Numbered from the stretch's first letter, positions 35,801 to 43,612 are shown. The stretch: 60,954 nt of DNA from Akkermansia muciniphila (GCA_945861535.1 CAMAUZ010000045.1:1-60954), one strand, 5' to 3'. Numbers and translations: made by a program. Notes: generated by a model not told the origin, from the sequence alone.

Positions 35801-36025
35801 GGCACCATCGAAACCGAGGACGCCACCAAGCTCCTCCTCCGCCCCAACCCCCTCTCCCCCGACACCCTCGAAATCACCAAATCCACCATCCGCCGCCGCG
35901 AACACTCGCCGGTCTCGCCCATGCCCGCCGAACTCCTCAACACCCTCACCGCCGACCAAATCCTCGACCTCCTCGCCTGGTTCGAGGCCAGCGGAAAGCC
36001 CGACCACGCCGTGTTCAGGAAATAA
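32876..36025 (+). CDS. PVC-type membrane-bound dehydrogenase with c-type heme
   Basis: 1049 residues. Signal peptide (TLSAALLAAVAPLAAPRAFS), then a beta-sandwich of the galactose-binding type (about 30-165; TSRIKTGATNLIEVRVAH). A six-bladed beta-propeller with sorbosone/glucose-dehydrogenase-like motifs follows (VGHGRNHLKLGPDGWLWIAH, GGFRNPLDLAFNHHGDLFTF, DWAYGRILAVHL, IGPDGAMWFTTGGRG). Next come helical HEAT-like repeats (about 620-860) and a C-terminal cytochrome domain with CVLCH and the distal block (GPDLTSVASRFNRRDLLEQI). This is the standard layout of the large PVC-superphylum dehydrogenases; substrate unknown, probably a sugar or alcohol oxidised in the periplasm. It stands alone on the plus strand. 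Confidence 0.85.
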   Translation: MKSHAIFHTLSAALLAAVAPLAAPRAFSQIVNRPPVPEWITATHARTNEFIYFQRAFLAPAPLLKSVLLGAAEGQAEFLLNGQRLGEFSSSAKAVSIDVTSRIKTGATNLIEVRVAHATNVAAFALLLELNGDLSRQSWLISDTNWSAAPITDPLWFNRTNRPTNFSAARSLGRADARTNANPFTPDKAIDAYNSWKLALANSQSVATDPATFTLLPGFRAELIRSATTNEGSWVALAFDPRGRLTLAREKRGLLRLTFAAPALSQRREPPTATITPTSSPAPEVTRVEVINDTLLECRGLLYAHGALFANANNTKALFRLRDTQGNDQFDEITELLRTEGGVGHGRNHLKLGPDGWLWIAHGNNVLLPKNLSTNSPLRNYAHDRLIPNPWDAGMFDGNVQLPAGHILRVKPDGSEVQLYAGGFRNPLDLAFNHHGDLFTFDADMEWDVGTPWYMPNRVLHVLPGADFGWRRGTGRFPAWFADTLPSVVDIGLASPTGVTFGYDARFPDKYRRAFFISDWAYGRILAVHLTPDGSTYTGTSELFISGRPLNVTDVAIGPDGAMWFTTGGRGTQSGLYRVSYTQPIENTPLESEKFADNFHAARDQRRELEKLSFPETPALALAATDSPDRALRHAARSALERLPLDSWRAAALAETKPNSVLTTSLALIRAGDTNSAARILERLSQLPFSNLTEDQQLATLRVLSLVFIRLGAPAETQRQVCLHWLEPLYPPARQHVNHALVELQVYLHSPNVITKTTALLRGATASEDLVQYTFYLRYVTLHSVYDLQYVDFRDGSPKQTWNLRSQWTLDARRTVFESLARAEQLPGARQYFKAIQDIRKEFVADLTPAEREVFPPSYFTPLTSSFKPPAVPATPPAFVKNWKMEDLVPRLAEASRGRSWEGARTAFVQGQCVLCHRVSADAALPASVLGPDLTSVASRFNRRDLLEQILDPSKIIDEKFRTTTLFLADGSDLSGTIETEDATKLLLRPNPLSPDTLEITKSTIRRREHSPVSPMPAELLNTLTADQILDLLAWFEASGKPDHAVFRK

Positions 36026-36114
36026 TTCCCCCAATCGGTAAGCGCCGAAACATCAGTCGTTGCGAGAGTTTGTGCAGACATCCTCCGACCAACCCCGGCG
36101 GGTTTTCCCTGAAC

Positions 36115-37807
36115 CCAAAAAAAGGCAGTCGAGAACGCGCTCCGCCGTTGCGGCGGCTCGGAAGCCCGCCGGTGAGCGCAAAATTTGCCGCGTCCCCGCC
36201 CCGTCCGCCCCCCTCAGCCGCTGGGCGCGGGTAAGACCGCCTGCGGCAGCAGCAACGGAGCCAAAATTCGCGCCCAAATCCGTTCCCAGCAGGCCGCCGG
36301 CGTCAACTGCTCCGCAGCGGTTTTCAGACCGGTTAAAAAGGTGCTCCGGTTCGTCAACAGCGTCTGCGCCTCGGCGGCGTCCCCATGCGTGCTGGTCAGG
36401 CGCAGCGTGAACTGCCGCCCGCTCTCGAGCACCCGGCCGACGGCGGACAGCAGCAAGGGGCGGCTGGTCACCGCCTCGCGGGCGCGCGTCGGTTCGACAC
36501 AGCGCACAAAGAGGCTCCACCAGTTGTACACCAGGGCCACATGGCGGGCCGTCACCTGGCAGCGCAGCAGATCGTGGGTCGTGAAGCCGCCCCAGCCCCA
36601 GTGGTTCTTCAATTCGTCGTAGCTGTTCTCGGCGGCCGCCCGCTGCCGGTACCGGTCGGCCTCGGTCAGCAACTCCACGGTCAGATCGGTCACCAGCACC
36701 TGGTACTCATACAGGGGTGTCGGGCCGCACTCGGTCAGCCACGGCCCGGTCAGGAGCGGGGTGGCCACCGGGGCGGCGGGCGGGCGTTCCCGCAGGCGCC
36801 GCAGCCCGACCACGCGCCGCCGCCGGGTCCAGCCGGTCAGTTGCAAGCGGCCCTCGGCACCTTCCCAGCCGTTGACCGTGGGCTGCCGGCCTCCCTGCCG
36901 CTCCAGCAACTGCACCAGTTGCCGGACGCCCTTGGTGTGTCGCACGCGGAAGAGATACCGCTGGTCCCGGACCTCGCACTCGGCCAGCAGCCCTTCGTGC
37001 CCGTAGCTGCTGTCGCCGCACAGCAGCCACGGCCGGCAGGCGAAGGGCAGCTCGTCCCACGTGTGCCAGAGGTTGGGGCGGCTGTGGGTGGCCCCGTGCT
37101 GTTTGCCGGGGCGGACGTCCACATTGAGTACCAGGCGCAGGCCCCGGACAAACAGACTGTGATAAACATGGCTCGGGCGGCCGCGCTTGTGGGGGTTGTA
37201 GCCCACCTCGGCCCCTTCCTGGTGGCCGTAGATGGTTTTCACGGTCGCGTCCAAATCCATCCGCAGCGCGGGCAGATAGGTCTGGCGCAGGGCCTGGGCG
37301 TGCCAGTTCGCACAGGCGACCGGATCGGCGCGGGTGAAGGCGCGGCGGACGCTGTCTTCGCTGCACATCTGGTCCATGCCCAGGCCGGGCGGGTTGACCC
37401 GGTCGGCCCGCAACGCGGTGACGTGGCTGTAGCGCTGATGCCCGGACAACCCCGCCAGCACGATGGTGCCCAGGAGATTGATGTGGGTGGGCGCGTTGTT
37501 GCTGGTGAACTGGAGCGGACAGGTTCGGACCCACTCTTGGAACAGTCCGGCCGTGGCCAGAAACTGGCAGAAGAAAACCAACTGTCCCAGCGGCGTGACC
37601 GGGGCCGCCGGATCCCACTCGACGTGGTAGCGGCGCCCGTGGGTGTCCACGGGCAGCGGCGCGTTGCGCACGGCCTGCGCGGCTGCCCGACGGGGATCGA
37701 CCACTGCACCCGGTGGGTGAGGTTCCAACGGGGCTATTTGTAAGGGCATCCCTCATTGCACCAGTCACTTGCGCCCGTTGGCAAGCCTGGCAACTGCCGT
37801 TCTTAGG
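36115..37807 (-). mobile_element. IS1380-like insertion sequence
   Basis: Bounds are set by candidate imperfect inverted ends. CCAAAAAAAGGCAGTCG at 36115-36131 matches the reverse complement of 37791-37807 (CCTAAGAACGGCAGTTG) at 13 of 17 positions. The distances to the transposase (about 100 and 60 nt) fit an IS of about 1.7 kb. No target-site duplication is evident, so the ends may be off by several bases or the element may be old. Confidence 0.5.
36214..37749 (-). CDS. IS1380-family transposase
   Basis: 511 residues. The DDE block typical of IS1380: Asp in RMDLDATVKTIYGHQEGAEV, then GYNPHKRGRPSHVYHSL, Asp in LLCGDSSYGHEGLLAE, and Glu in AAENSYDELKNHWGWGGF. The N-terminal region with GLFQEWV, then LAGLSGHQRYSHVTAL, is also typical. 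No frameshift or stop, so it may still be active. It cuts and reinserts its own element. Only one copy in this window. Confidence 0.9.
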   Translation of the reverse strand: MPLQIAPLEPHPPGAVVDPRRAAAQAVRNAPLPVDTHGRRYHVEWDPAAPVTPLGQLVFFCQFLATAGLFQEWVRTCPLQFTSNNAPTHINLLGTIVLAGLSGHQRYSHVTALRADRVNPPGLGMDQMCSEDSVRRAFTRADPVACANWHAQALRQTYLPALRMDLDATVKTIYGHQEGAEVGYNPHKRGRPSHVYHSLFVRGLRLVLNVDVRPGKQHGATHSRPNLWHTWDELPFACRPWLLCGDSSYGHEGLLAECEVRDQRYLFRVRHTKGVRQLVQLLERQGGRQPTVNGWEGAEGRLQLTGWTRRRRVVGLRRLRERPPAAPVATPLLTGPWLTECGPTPLYEYQVLVTDLTVELLTEADRYRQRAAAENSYDELKNHWGWGGFTTHDLLRCQVTARHVALVYNWWSLFVRCVEPTRAREAVTSRPLLLSAVGRVLESGRQFTLRLTSTHGDAAEAQTLLTNRSTFLTGLKTAAEQLTPAACWERIWARILAPLLLPQAVLPAPSG

Positions 37808-37840
37808 TTGATGGTGGGAAACTGCTCCGCGCACGAGGCA

Positions 37841-37866
37841 GCCGCCGATGTGAGGAGGCGGATTCC
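37841..37866. repeat. CGACGTGAGGAGG-family repeat
   Basis: GCCGCCGATGTGAGGAGGCG lies just outside the right end of the IS, in the gap before the zinc-ribbon gene. Confidence 0.6.
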
Positions 37867-37941
37867 CGCACCGCCCGCATGAGCGGTCTCCGCCTCGTCG
37901 CCTCGTCGGCTGTGTTTTCACTCGACCCGGGAGGCCGCGGA

Positions 37942-38166
37942 TCAGAACTCGATTTCTTCATTCACCGTTCCGCATTGGGGACAGCGGGAACGATCGACAT
38001 CCTCGTCGTCGGTGTACACGAACGCGCATTTCGAGCACCGGAAAATGTGGTCTTTGCTGGGCATGGGCTCGAAGCGGCGGCGACGGCGTTCGTAATAGAC
38101 GGCGACGATGGCGATGCCGACGAGCATTGCGGCGAGGTAAACAAACAGGAGTTGGTCGATCGTCAT
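37942..38166 (-). CDS. small membrane protein with zinc ribbon
   Basis: 74 residues. One membrane segment (LLFVYLAAMLVGIAIVAVYY), a basic stretch (ERRRRRFEP), then CSKC and CPQC 16 residues apart, a zinc-ribbon pair in the cytoplasm, followed by an acidic tail. Its ATG overlaps the TGA of the upstream gene (ATGA at 38163-38166). Last gene of the exbB-exbD operon. Function unknown; ribbon plus membrane anchor suggests a sensor or assembly factor. Confidence 0.75.
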   Translation of the reverse strand: MTIDQLLFVYLAAMLVGIAIVAVYYERRRRRFEPMPSKDHIFRCSKCAFVYTDDEDVDRSRCPQCGTVNEEIEF

Positions 38167-38951
38167 GAGCCGGGCGGGACGGATGGCGGACGTGCTGGAA
38201 GTGGCGTCGGCGGTGGGGCAGGGGGGGCGTTGGTGGATTTCGTCGCAGCGGGGGGAACAATCACCGGGTGGGTTTTCGTCGGCATCGGCGTGGGCGTGAC
38301 TTGGGGAGCCGGTGGCGCGAGGGCGCCGGAGTTGGTCGCGGTCCGAGCGCTCCATGCGCCGCCCACGGAGGTGAACTGCGGCCGCAGCCAGTCGAGGGGT
38401 TCGCGCGCATCGGTCGTTGACCAGACTGGCACGCTGCGGGCGCGGGCCACCTGCGGGCGCGCGATTTCGGGCGGACCCAGGTTCGTGGTGAGCAAGGGCA
38501 GTGACAACATCGGCCGGGCCAGCGAGCGAATCTCCGGCGAGAGTTTCTCCGCGCCCAGTTCCAGCGCGGCAAGATTGGTGTGCAGGAACGAGGCGAACAT
38601 GCCGCCGACGGCTGGGGAGCTCGGGGGCAGGGCCGGGTTCGGCTCGGTCCAATCTTCCAGCCGGTGTTGCCGGGGCGGGACGTTGAGCCAGCCGTTGCCC
38701 GAAAAACTCTTGGGGCTGACCAGCGCGAACAACGTGGGATCACTCGCGCCGAGAGTTTCGAGCACCTGCCGGTTGACGTTGGCGTCGAGCACTAGGGCGA
38801 TTCCGGGGCCGGGGATCGGAGGCGCCGGCGGGGGGGGCGTTTTTTCCGAAAAGACGAACAGGAGCGCGAGCTGGGCCAGGAAAAGCAGCGTCACCGCACC
38901 GCACCATCGTTGCCGTGACCAGGAAGGAGGGACTGCCGGCGGATTGTTCAT
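38163..38951 (-). CDS. single-pass proline-rich protein of the ExbBD operon
   Basis: 262 residues, no family recognised. One membrane segment near the N-terminus (WCGAVTLLFLAQLALLFVFS), a globular 160-residue periplasmic part (NRQVLETLGASDPTLFALVS) and a proline- and threonine-rich C-terminus. The topology resembles TonB or TolA (N-terminal anchor, periplasmic proline-rich stretch), but the proline-rich part is at the end and no TonB C-terminal domain follows. Both its start and its stop overlap neighbours by ATGA, so it is tightly coupled to exbD. It may be an outer-envelope energy transducer of a new kind (inference). Confidence 0.7.
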   Translation of the reverse strand: MNNPPAVPPSWSRQRWCGAVTLLFLAQLALLFVFSEKTPPPPAPPIPGPGIALVLDANVNRQVLETLGASDPTLFALVSPKSFSGNGWLNVPPRQHRLEDWTEPNPALPPSSPAVGGMFASFLHTNLAALELGAEKLSPEIRSLARPMLSLPLLTTNLGPPEIARPQVARARSVPVWSTTDAREPLDWLRPQFTSVGGAWSARTATNSGALAPPAPQVTPTPMPTKTHPVIVPPAATKSTNAPPAPPPTPLPARPPSVPPGS

Positions 38952-39382
38952 GGCGACGGCGTCACGCGCGCCGGTGCGCCGGCCGGCCGCGTCGCCAGGA
39001 TGATGTCCTTGATGCCCGCCTCTTGGGCGACGAGGCCGAGGCGCAGGATGACATCGTGCGCCACCGCCAGATCCGCCTGCACGACCAGCGTGATCTCGCC
39101 GCGGGCGCGTGTGGTGGCGTCCTGGAGCCGGATTTTCAAGTGATCTAGTTGGATGACCTGGCTTTGAAAATACAACAGCCCGCCGCGGTCCACCGCGACG
39201 ACGATGGTGGGTTTGCCGGTGGCCGGCAGACGTCCGGCTTCGGGAAGATTGATCCGCACGCCGGACGTGAAGACAAACGAGGACATGAGAACGAGAAAGA
39301 TGAGCAGCAGAAAAAACACGCCGGCAAATGGCGCGGCATCCAGTGGTCCGTGAAACATTCGCGTATTGCGGGGGAATTTCAT
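38948..39382 (-). CDS. exbD: ExbD/TolR-family biopolymer transport protein
   Basis: 144 residues. Short cytoplasmic N-terminus, one membrane helix (FAGVFFLLLIFLVLMSSFVF) and a periplasmic domain (GVRINLPEAGRLPATGKPTIVVAVDRGG, then LVVQADLAVAHDVILRLGL). It differs from canonical ExbD and TolR, which have an Asp in the membrane helix: here DAAPFAG places the Asp just before the helix. It couples the proton motive force with the ExbB-like protein. The start ATG at 39382 is 167 nt from the exbB stop, a gap filled with repeat DNA. Confidence 0.88.
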   Translation of the reverse strand: MKFPRNTRMFHGPLDAAPFAGVFFLLLIFLVLMSSFVFTSGVRINLPEAGRLPATGKPTIVVAVDRGGLLYFQSQVIQLDHLKIRLQDATTRARGEITLVVQADLAVAHDVILRLGLVAQEAGIKDIILATRPAGAPARVTPSP

Positions 39383-39396
39383 GCGAAAGCGGGTTG

Positions 39397-39516
39397 TTCA
39401 ACCACGGAGGGACGCCGAGGGACACGGATAGGAGCGGCCAATCTACCGCCCCGGTCTTGATCCGGTGTGGGCGGTGTATCCCGGCGGTTTTCGTCCGTGC
39501 TCATCGGTGTTTGTCG
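39397..39516. repeat. 12-bp-period word repeat between exbB and exbD
   Basis: CAACCACGGAGGGACGCCGA followed by GGGACACGGATAGG at 39397-39430, and CGTCCGTGCTCATCGGTG followed by TTTGTCGGTGG near 39490-39516, form a loose inverted pair. It relates to the 2111-2144 repeat. Confidence 0.5.
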
Positions 39517-39549
39517 GTGGATTTTCCGTTCCTGCTGCTGGCTTCCGAT

Positions 39550-40176
39550 TCATCCCTTGCGTCCGCTGCCCATCTCGCCCACCAGATTCACGATCTCCGT
39601 GGAAATTTTCTCCATGTCACGCACGATCGCGTTGACCCGGCTGACGAGATAGTTGTATCCGACATAGCAGGGAATCGCGACCGCGAGACCGAGCGCCGTG
39701 CTGATGAGCGCCTTCCACACCCCGCCAGTCAGCAACACCGGACTGGCCGCCAGACCGTGCGCCTCCATTTCCCGCAGGATGTCCACAAAGCCGAGCACCG
39801 TGCCAAACAGGCCGATGAGCGGCGCCACCTGGGCGATGGTCGCGATCAATCCCAGCTTTTCCTCCAGGCGCGGCATCTCGATCAAGCCCGCCTCCTCGAT
39901 TGCCTCGCGCACGCCCTCGCGGCCCCGGTCACGGCTCAAGATCGCCGTCTTGACCATGCGCGCCACCGGTCCCGGGGTGGCGTCGCAGATCGACAGGGCT
40001 TCGACGATGTTCTCGCGCTTGAGTACGTTGCGGATGCCGGCGATGAACTCGGTGGAATTGATCTGGTCGCTATGAAAGCGGAGGAGACGTTCCAAGAACA
40101 CGGCGATGGCCACCGCTCCGGCCACCAGGAGCAACCACGCCACCGGACCACCCGCAGAAAGCAACTTCGGCAACAT
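39550..40176 (-). CDS. exbB: ExbB/TolQ/MotA-family proton channel protein
   Basis: 208 residues. Three membrane segments (WLLLVAGAVAIAVFLERLL, VAPLIGLFGTVLGFVDIL, ALGLAVAIPCYVGYNYLV) with the family's signature around GLFGTVLGFVDI and GGVWKALISTALGLAVAIP. It forms the proton-conducting pore with the ExbD-like protein. The ATG at 40176 is chosen because the extension to 40587 reads through the tRNA. First gene of the operon; its promoter must be in 40177-40507. Confidence 0.92.
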   Translation of the reverse strand: MLPKLLSAGGPVAWLLLVAGAVAIAVFLERLLRFHSDQINSTEFIAGIRNVLKRENIVEALSICDATPGPVARMVKTAILSRDRGREGVREAIEEAGLIEMPRLEEKLGLIATIAQVAPLIGLFGTVLGFVDILREMEAHGLAASPVLLTGGVWKALISTALGLAVAIPCYVGYNYLVSRVNAIVRDMEKISTEIVNLVGEMGSGRKG

Positions 40177-40466
40177 GGGCGTTCTTATAGATTTGGAAGG
40201 CCAAAGTTCAAAGCGCAATCTCCGGCCCGCGAAGACTCGCGCCCCCTCGCCGACTCCCCATCCAGCGCCCCCGGGACACGTTCCAAGGCTTACGCAAAAA
40301 AACTTGAGGGAAATAATCAAAGCCATATTGACATCCCCTCCGTTCGGGCTAACCTCGCGGCAGATTTTGATTCGGGCGGCAGCACGTTTCTTCAGCGGGG
40401 TTCCCCACCCCCACCTCCTTGGCGTCTGCTGCCCGAATCGCTTTTTTTGTCTGATTGACTCCTTGG

Positions 40467-40495
40467 TTGACGGCCAAGCGATTATTCCGAGTAAT
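40467..40495 (+). promoter_or_regulatory. possible tRNA promoter
   Basis: TTGACG at 40467-40472 and AGTAAT at 40490-40495 are 17 nt apart and sit 14 nt upstream of the tRNA. The -35 match is good, the -10 match weak. A second TTGACT lies at 40455. The rest of 40177-40507 has no gene. Confidence 0.35.
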
Positions 40496-40509
40496 CTCGG
40501 CGCCCTTGC

Positions 40510-40586
40510 GGGGGTGTAGCTCAATTGGTTAGAGCGCTGCCCTGTCACGGCAGAGGTTACGGGTTCGAGCCCCGCCACTCCCGCCA
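40510..40586 (+). tRNA. tRNA-Asp (GTC)
   Basis: 77 nt with an encoded CCA. The acceptor stem GGGGGTG pairs with CACTCCC, discriminator G, as expected for Asp. D arm GCTC/GAGC, anticodon arm CTGCC-CTGTCAC-GGCAG with anticodon GTC at 40544-40546, and T loop TTCGAGC are intact; one A-C mismatch closes the T stem. Confidence 0.95.
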
Positions 40587-40880
40587 CTTTTTATTGGTAA
40601 AAACAAGGAAGGGTTTTCGTCCCTGACAGACTTGGCCACCCGAAAACAGCTCAGTTTCCGGTGGTGATTCGGGTGGGGCGAACGCGCGCCACAATCTACA
40701 AGACTCCCACCAATGGCTGTGACTCGTTCACGGTCGGTTGGTATGTCGGCACGGTGCGGAAACGGAAGGCGTTGCGGATTTGGAGGAAGCCAAGCTGCCC
40801 GCCCATTCGCTGGTCAGTTGTCTGGCCAGAGGTGCGGCCGGGATGGTTCGGCTGAGCGGTGAAGACCGGCTGACCAGTGT

Positions 40881-40952
40881 GCGCCGACGTGAGGAGGCGG
40901 AAGGGTCGTGGGCAAAATGCGCTGAAATCCCCCTCCTCGCGTCGGTGGGTAC
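40881..40952. repeat. CGACGTGAGGAGG-family inverted pair
   Basis: GCGCCGACGTGAGGAGGCGG at 40881-40900 and CCTCCTCGCGTCGGTGGGTA at 40932-40951 are inverted copies of the same family. The surrounding 40587-41156 has no credible gene and is a graveyard of short repeats. Confidence 0.65.
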
Positions 40953-41156
40953 AGGGAAGCACTGGAGTTTCCACGCAGTCTGTGAAGCCGGGCGCTACTG
41001 AGCAGGGGGAATCGGTTGCGATAATCTGCGAGGCGGCCCGCCCTCGAATCACCGCCGGGTTTGTCCTTCCTATCACCGGGCACGCGCGGTAATGCTTTCG
41101 CCCATCAAATTGAACTGAGGCCGCCGCTCCTCCGCCCACGCCGAACCTGTCCGGTC

Positions 41157-42737
41157 ATGGAAGCCAAACCACTTAACGTCCTGCACATCGAAGATGACCC
41201 CGAGCAGCAACTGGTGCTCCGGCTGTTGCTCGATACGGCGAAGCCCGCGGGCTTCCGCCTCGTGCAGGCCGGCACGTTGGGACGTGGCCTGGCCTCCCTC
41301 GTCCAGCTCCCCTTCGATCTCCTTATCCTCGACCTGCACCTGCCCGACAGCGATGGCGAAGCGACGCTCCACAGCGCCCTGGCCCGGGCCGGCAAAGTAC
41401 CGATCATCGTCTTGTCGGGCAATGACAGCGACCAACTGGCCACGCAGTTCGTCCAGGCGGGGGCGCAGGATTTTCTGGTCAAAGGCCAGATCAACCCGCG
41501 GCTGCTGCTGCGCTCGATTAACTACGCCATCGAACGCAAACGGGCGCAGGAATCGCTGCGGGAATCGGAGGCGTTCTACCATTCGTTGGTGGAAAATCTG
41601 CCGCCCAGCATCATGCGCAAGGACCTCGAGGGACGTTTCACCTTCGCCAACCGGAATTTCTGCGCGACGCTCGGCCGCCCGTTGAACGAGATCGTCGGCC
41701 GCACCGACTTCGATTTTTTCCCCCGGGAACTGGCGCAAAAATATGTCGATGACGACCGCCGGGTGGTGGCGACACGCGCCACGATCGAGGGCGTCGAAGA
41801 GCACGTCCCGGCCACTGGCGGCACCCATTACGTGCATGTGATCAAGAGCCTGATCCATGACTCCGCGGGCAAGATCATCGGCACGCAGGGGATTTTCTGG
41901 GATGTCACCGACGCCAAACGGGCCGAGCAGCAGGTGCGGCAGGCCAACGAAGAATTGCGCAAATCGCACGCCGAGCTGCAGCAGGCCCAGACCAGCCTGA
42001 TCGAAGCCGAACGGTTGCAAACTGTCGGCCTGCTCGCCGCCGGCGTCGCCCATGAGGTCAAGAATCCGCTCGCGATCATTCAGATGGGATTGGACTACCT
42101 CACGCGCCAGTGCGGCGAGGGTGACGCGGCCACGCGCGGCGTGCTGGAAGACATGACCGACGCGGTCCGGCGGTCCGACGCGATAGTGCGGGACTTGCTG
42201 AACCTCTCGAAACCCGGCGCCCTCGCGCTCCAGCCGGAGAATCCGCACGCGGTGATCGAAGGCGTGCTGGCCCTGGTCCGGCACGAGATCACCCAGCGCC
42301 GGGTGGCGGTCGTGCGCGAGTTCTGCAAAGGCGAGACCGGCGTGGTGTTTGACCGGGCGAAGATCACCCAGGTGCTCGTCAACCTCTGCACCAACGCCTG
42401 CCACGCCATGAACGAAGGCGGCATCCTCACCATCCGCACCCGCGAGCGGGCGATTGCGCCCGACGAATTCCAGCGCGCGGCCGGGTCGCGGCAGGGCATT
42501 CTCTTCCATCCCGGCGACAGCGTGTTCGAGGTCGAGATCGACGACACCGGCCCGGGCATTTCCGACCAGCATCTCGACAAGCTGTTTGTCCCGTTCTTCA
42601 CCACCAAACCGGCTGGCACCGGGACCGGCCTGGGCCTGACCGTCGCGCGCAACATCATCGAGTCCCACGGCGGTGCCATCCGCCTGCGCAACCGCCCGGA
42701 AGGCGGGCTGCGCGTCACGCTTCATTTCAAACTCTAA
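41157..42737 (+). CDS. hybrid histidine kinase: receiver-PAS-kinase
   Basis: 526 residues, cytoplasmic, no membrane segments. The receiver domain is at the N-terminus (Asp12/Asp13, phospho-acceptor Asp59 in LLILDLHLPDSDG, Lys109 in FLVKG). PAS domain about 135-255 (YHSLVENLPPSIMRKDLEGR, ending FWDVTDAKRAE). A short coiled coil leads to HisKA with His299 in AHEVKNPLAI, N box NLCTNACHAM, G1 DDTGPGIS, G2 TGLGLTVARNI. An N-terminal receiver suggests the kinase is itself controlled by another phosphodonor. The partner is probably the response regulator 25 nt downstream. Confidence 0.92.
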   Translation: MEAKPLNVLHIEDDPEQQLVLRLLLDTAKPAGFRLVQAGTLGRGLASLVQLPFDLLILDLHLPDSDGEATLHSALARAGKVPIIVLSGNDSDQLATQFVQAGAQDFLVKGQINPRLLLRSINYAIERKRAQESLRESEAFYHSLVENLPPSIMRKDLEGRFTFANRNFCATLGRPLNEIVGRTDFDFFPRELAQKYVDDDRRVVATRATIEGVEEHVPATGGTHYVHVIKSLIHDSAGKIIGTQGIFWDVTDAKRAEQQVRQANEELRKSHAELQQAQTSLIEAERLQTVGLLAAGVAHEVKNPLAIIQMGLDYLTRQCGEGDAATRGVLEDMTDAVRRSDAIVRDLLNLSKPGALALQPENPHAVIEGVLALVRHEITQRRVAVVREFCKGETGVVFDRAKITQVLVNLCTNACHAMNEGGILTIRTRERAIAPDEFQRAAGSRQGILFHPGDSVFEVEIDDTGPGISDQHLDKLFVPFFTTKPAGTGTGLGLTVARNIIESHGGAIRLRNRPEGGLRVTLHFKL

Positions 42738-42762
42738 CCTCGGGAAACTCCCCTCCACCCTT

Positions 42763-43200
42763 ATGACCAAACATCGCATCCTCATCGTGGACGACGAACA
42801 CGCCATCACGCGGATGGTGAAACTCAATCTCGAATCCACCGGCCGCTACGAAGTGCGCGGCGAAAACTCCAGCGTCAACGCCCTCGCAGCCGCGCGCGAG
42901 TTCCGGCCCGACCTGGTGTTGCTCGATGTCATCATGCCCGGCGCCGACGGCGGGGAAATCGCGGCGCGCATGAAAAACGACGCCGTCCTGCGCCAGGTGC
43001 CCATCGTGTTCCTCACCACCACCGTGTCGCCCAAGGAGGCGGGCAAAGGTGGGCTGATCAGCGCGGGGATGAAGTTCCTCGCCAAGCCCGTGAGCCTCGC
43101 CACGCTGGTCGGGTGCCTCGAGGAGTTTCTCGGCAAACCGACGGAGAAGGCGCCGACCGAAGCGCCGGGAGCGGGCGGCGGGGAGAAGAGTAATCAGTAA
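42763..43200 (+). CDS. single-domain response regulator
   Basis: 145 residues. Receiver with Asp10/Asp11 (IVDDEHAI), phospho-acceptor Asp55 in LVLLDVIMPGADG, Thr85-Thr86 and Lys108 in FLAKPVS. No output domain; about 25 low-complexity residues follow. It probably relays phosphate from the upstream kinase to another protein. The last codons (S-N-Q-stop) are encoded by a heptamer repeat that begins at 43191, so the repeat has shaped the C-terminus. Confidence 0.9.
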   Translation: MTKHRILIVDDEHAITRMVKLNLESTGRYEVRGENSSVNALAAAREFRPDLVLLDVIMPGADGGEIAARMKNDAVLRQVPIVFLTTTVSPKEAGKGGLISAGMKFLAKPVSLATLVGCLEEFLGKPTEKAPTEAPGAGGGEKSNQ

Positions 43201-43455
43201 TTAGTGATTAGTAATTCGCGGGAAAGGTTCGCTAGCTCCGGACTGCCAGTCCTCGGTCTGGCAGACGATTGGGAGCAGAGGCTTAAAACTACCGATCGGC
43301 ACCAATGAAAATCAGCCAGCCCCGCATTCTCCAACTGAATTTCGTTCGGTCCGCTTATTAGTGCCGGTTAGTGCCAGTTAGTGGTTTTCCTTCTTCCCCG
43401 GTTCAGCACCATCGGATCCAAGCTACTCCCAGGTTACCAATTGCTAATCACTAAG
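43191..43455. repeat. TTAGTAA-type heptamer element overlapping a stop codon
   Basis: The left part TAATCAG, TAATTAG, TGATTAG, TAATT (43191-43215) overlaps the response regulator stop. A second word GTTAGTGCC recurs at 43360-43384. The right part CTAATCACTAAG (43444-43455) is the inverse of the left word. Between them, nothing coding is seen. Confidence 0.75.
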
Positions 43456-43487
43456 CCGTGTCTAAGCAGTGGAAACCGATGAAACAA

Positions 43488-43612
43488 CCACAGAGACACG
43501 ATGAACACAGAGAACGACCAGCGGTAACGTCGGCCTCGGAAAGGCACCAATCAGTGACTCAATCTGGGTTGGCGAGTCCTTTGTCTTCTCTGTGTTCATC
43601 GTGTCTCTGTGG
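43488..43612. repeat. 27-bp perfect inverted repeat, CACAGAGACACG word
   Basis: The left arm 43488-43514 starts CCACAGAGACACGATGAACA. The right arm 43586-43612 is its exact reverse complement, 71 nt apart. It lies upstream of gatB. The A/C/G bias on one strand is strong. Confidence 0.9.

Noticed and set aside
36214-37749. Transposase as part of a composite transposon with the neighbouring dehydrogenase
   Set aside because: Only one IS copy is present and the dehydrogenase is a typical chromosomal gene.
39550-40587. Start of the ExbB-like gene at 40587
   Set aside because: The extension reads through the tRNA-Asp on the opposite strand; the ATG at 40176 starts the conserved protein.
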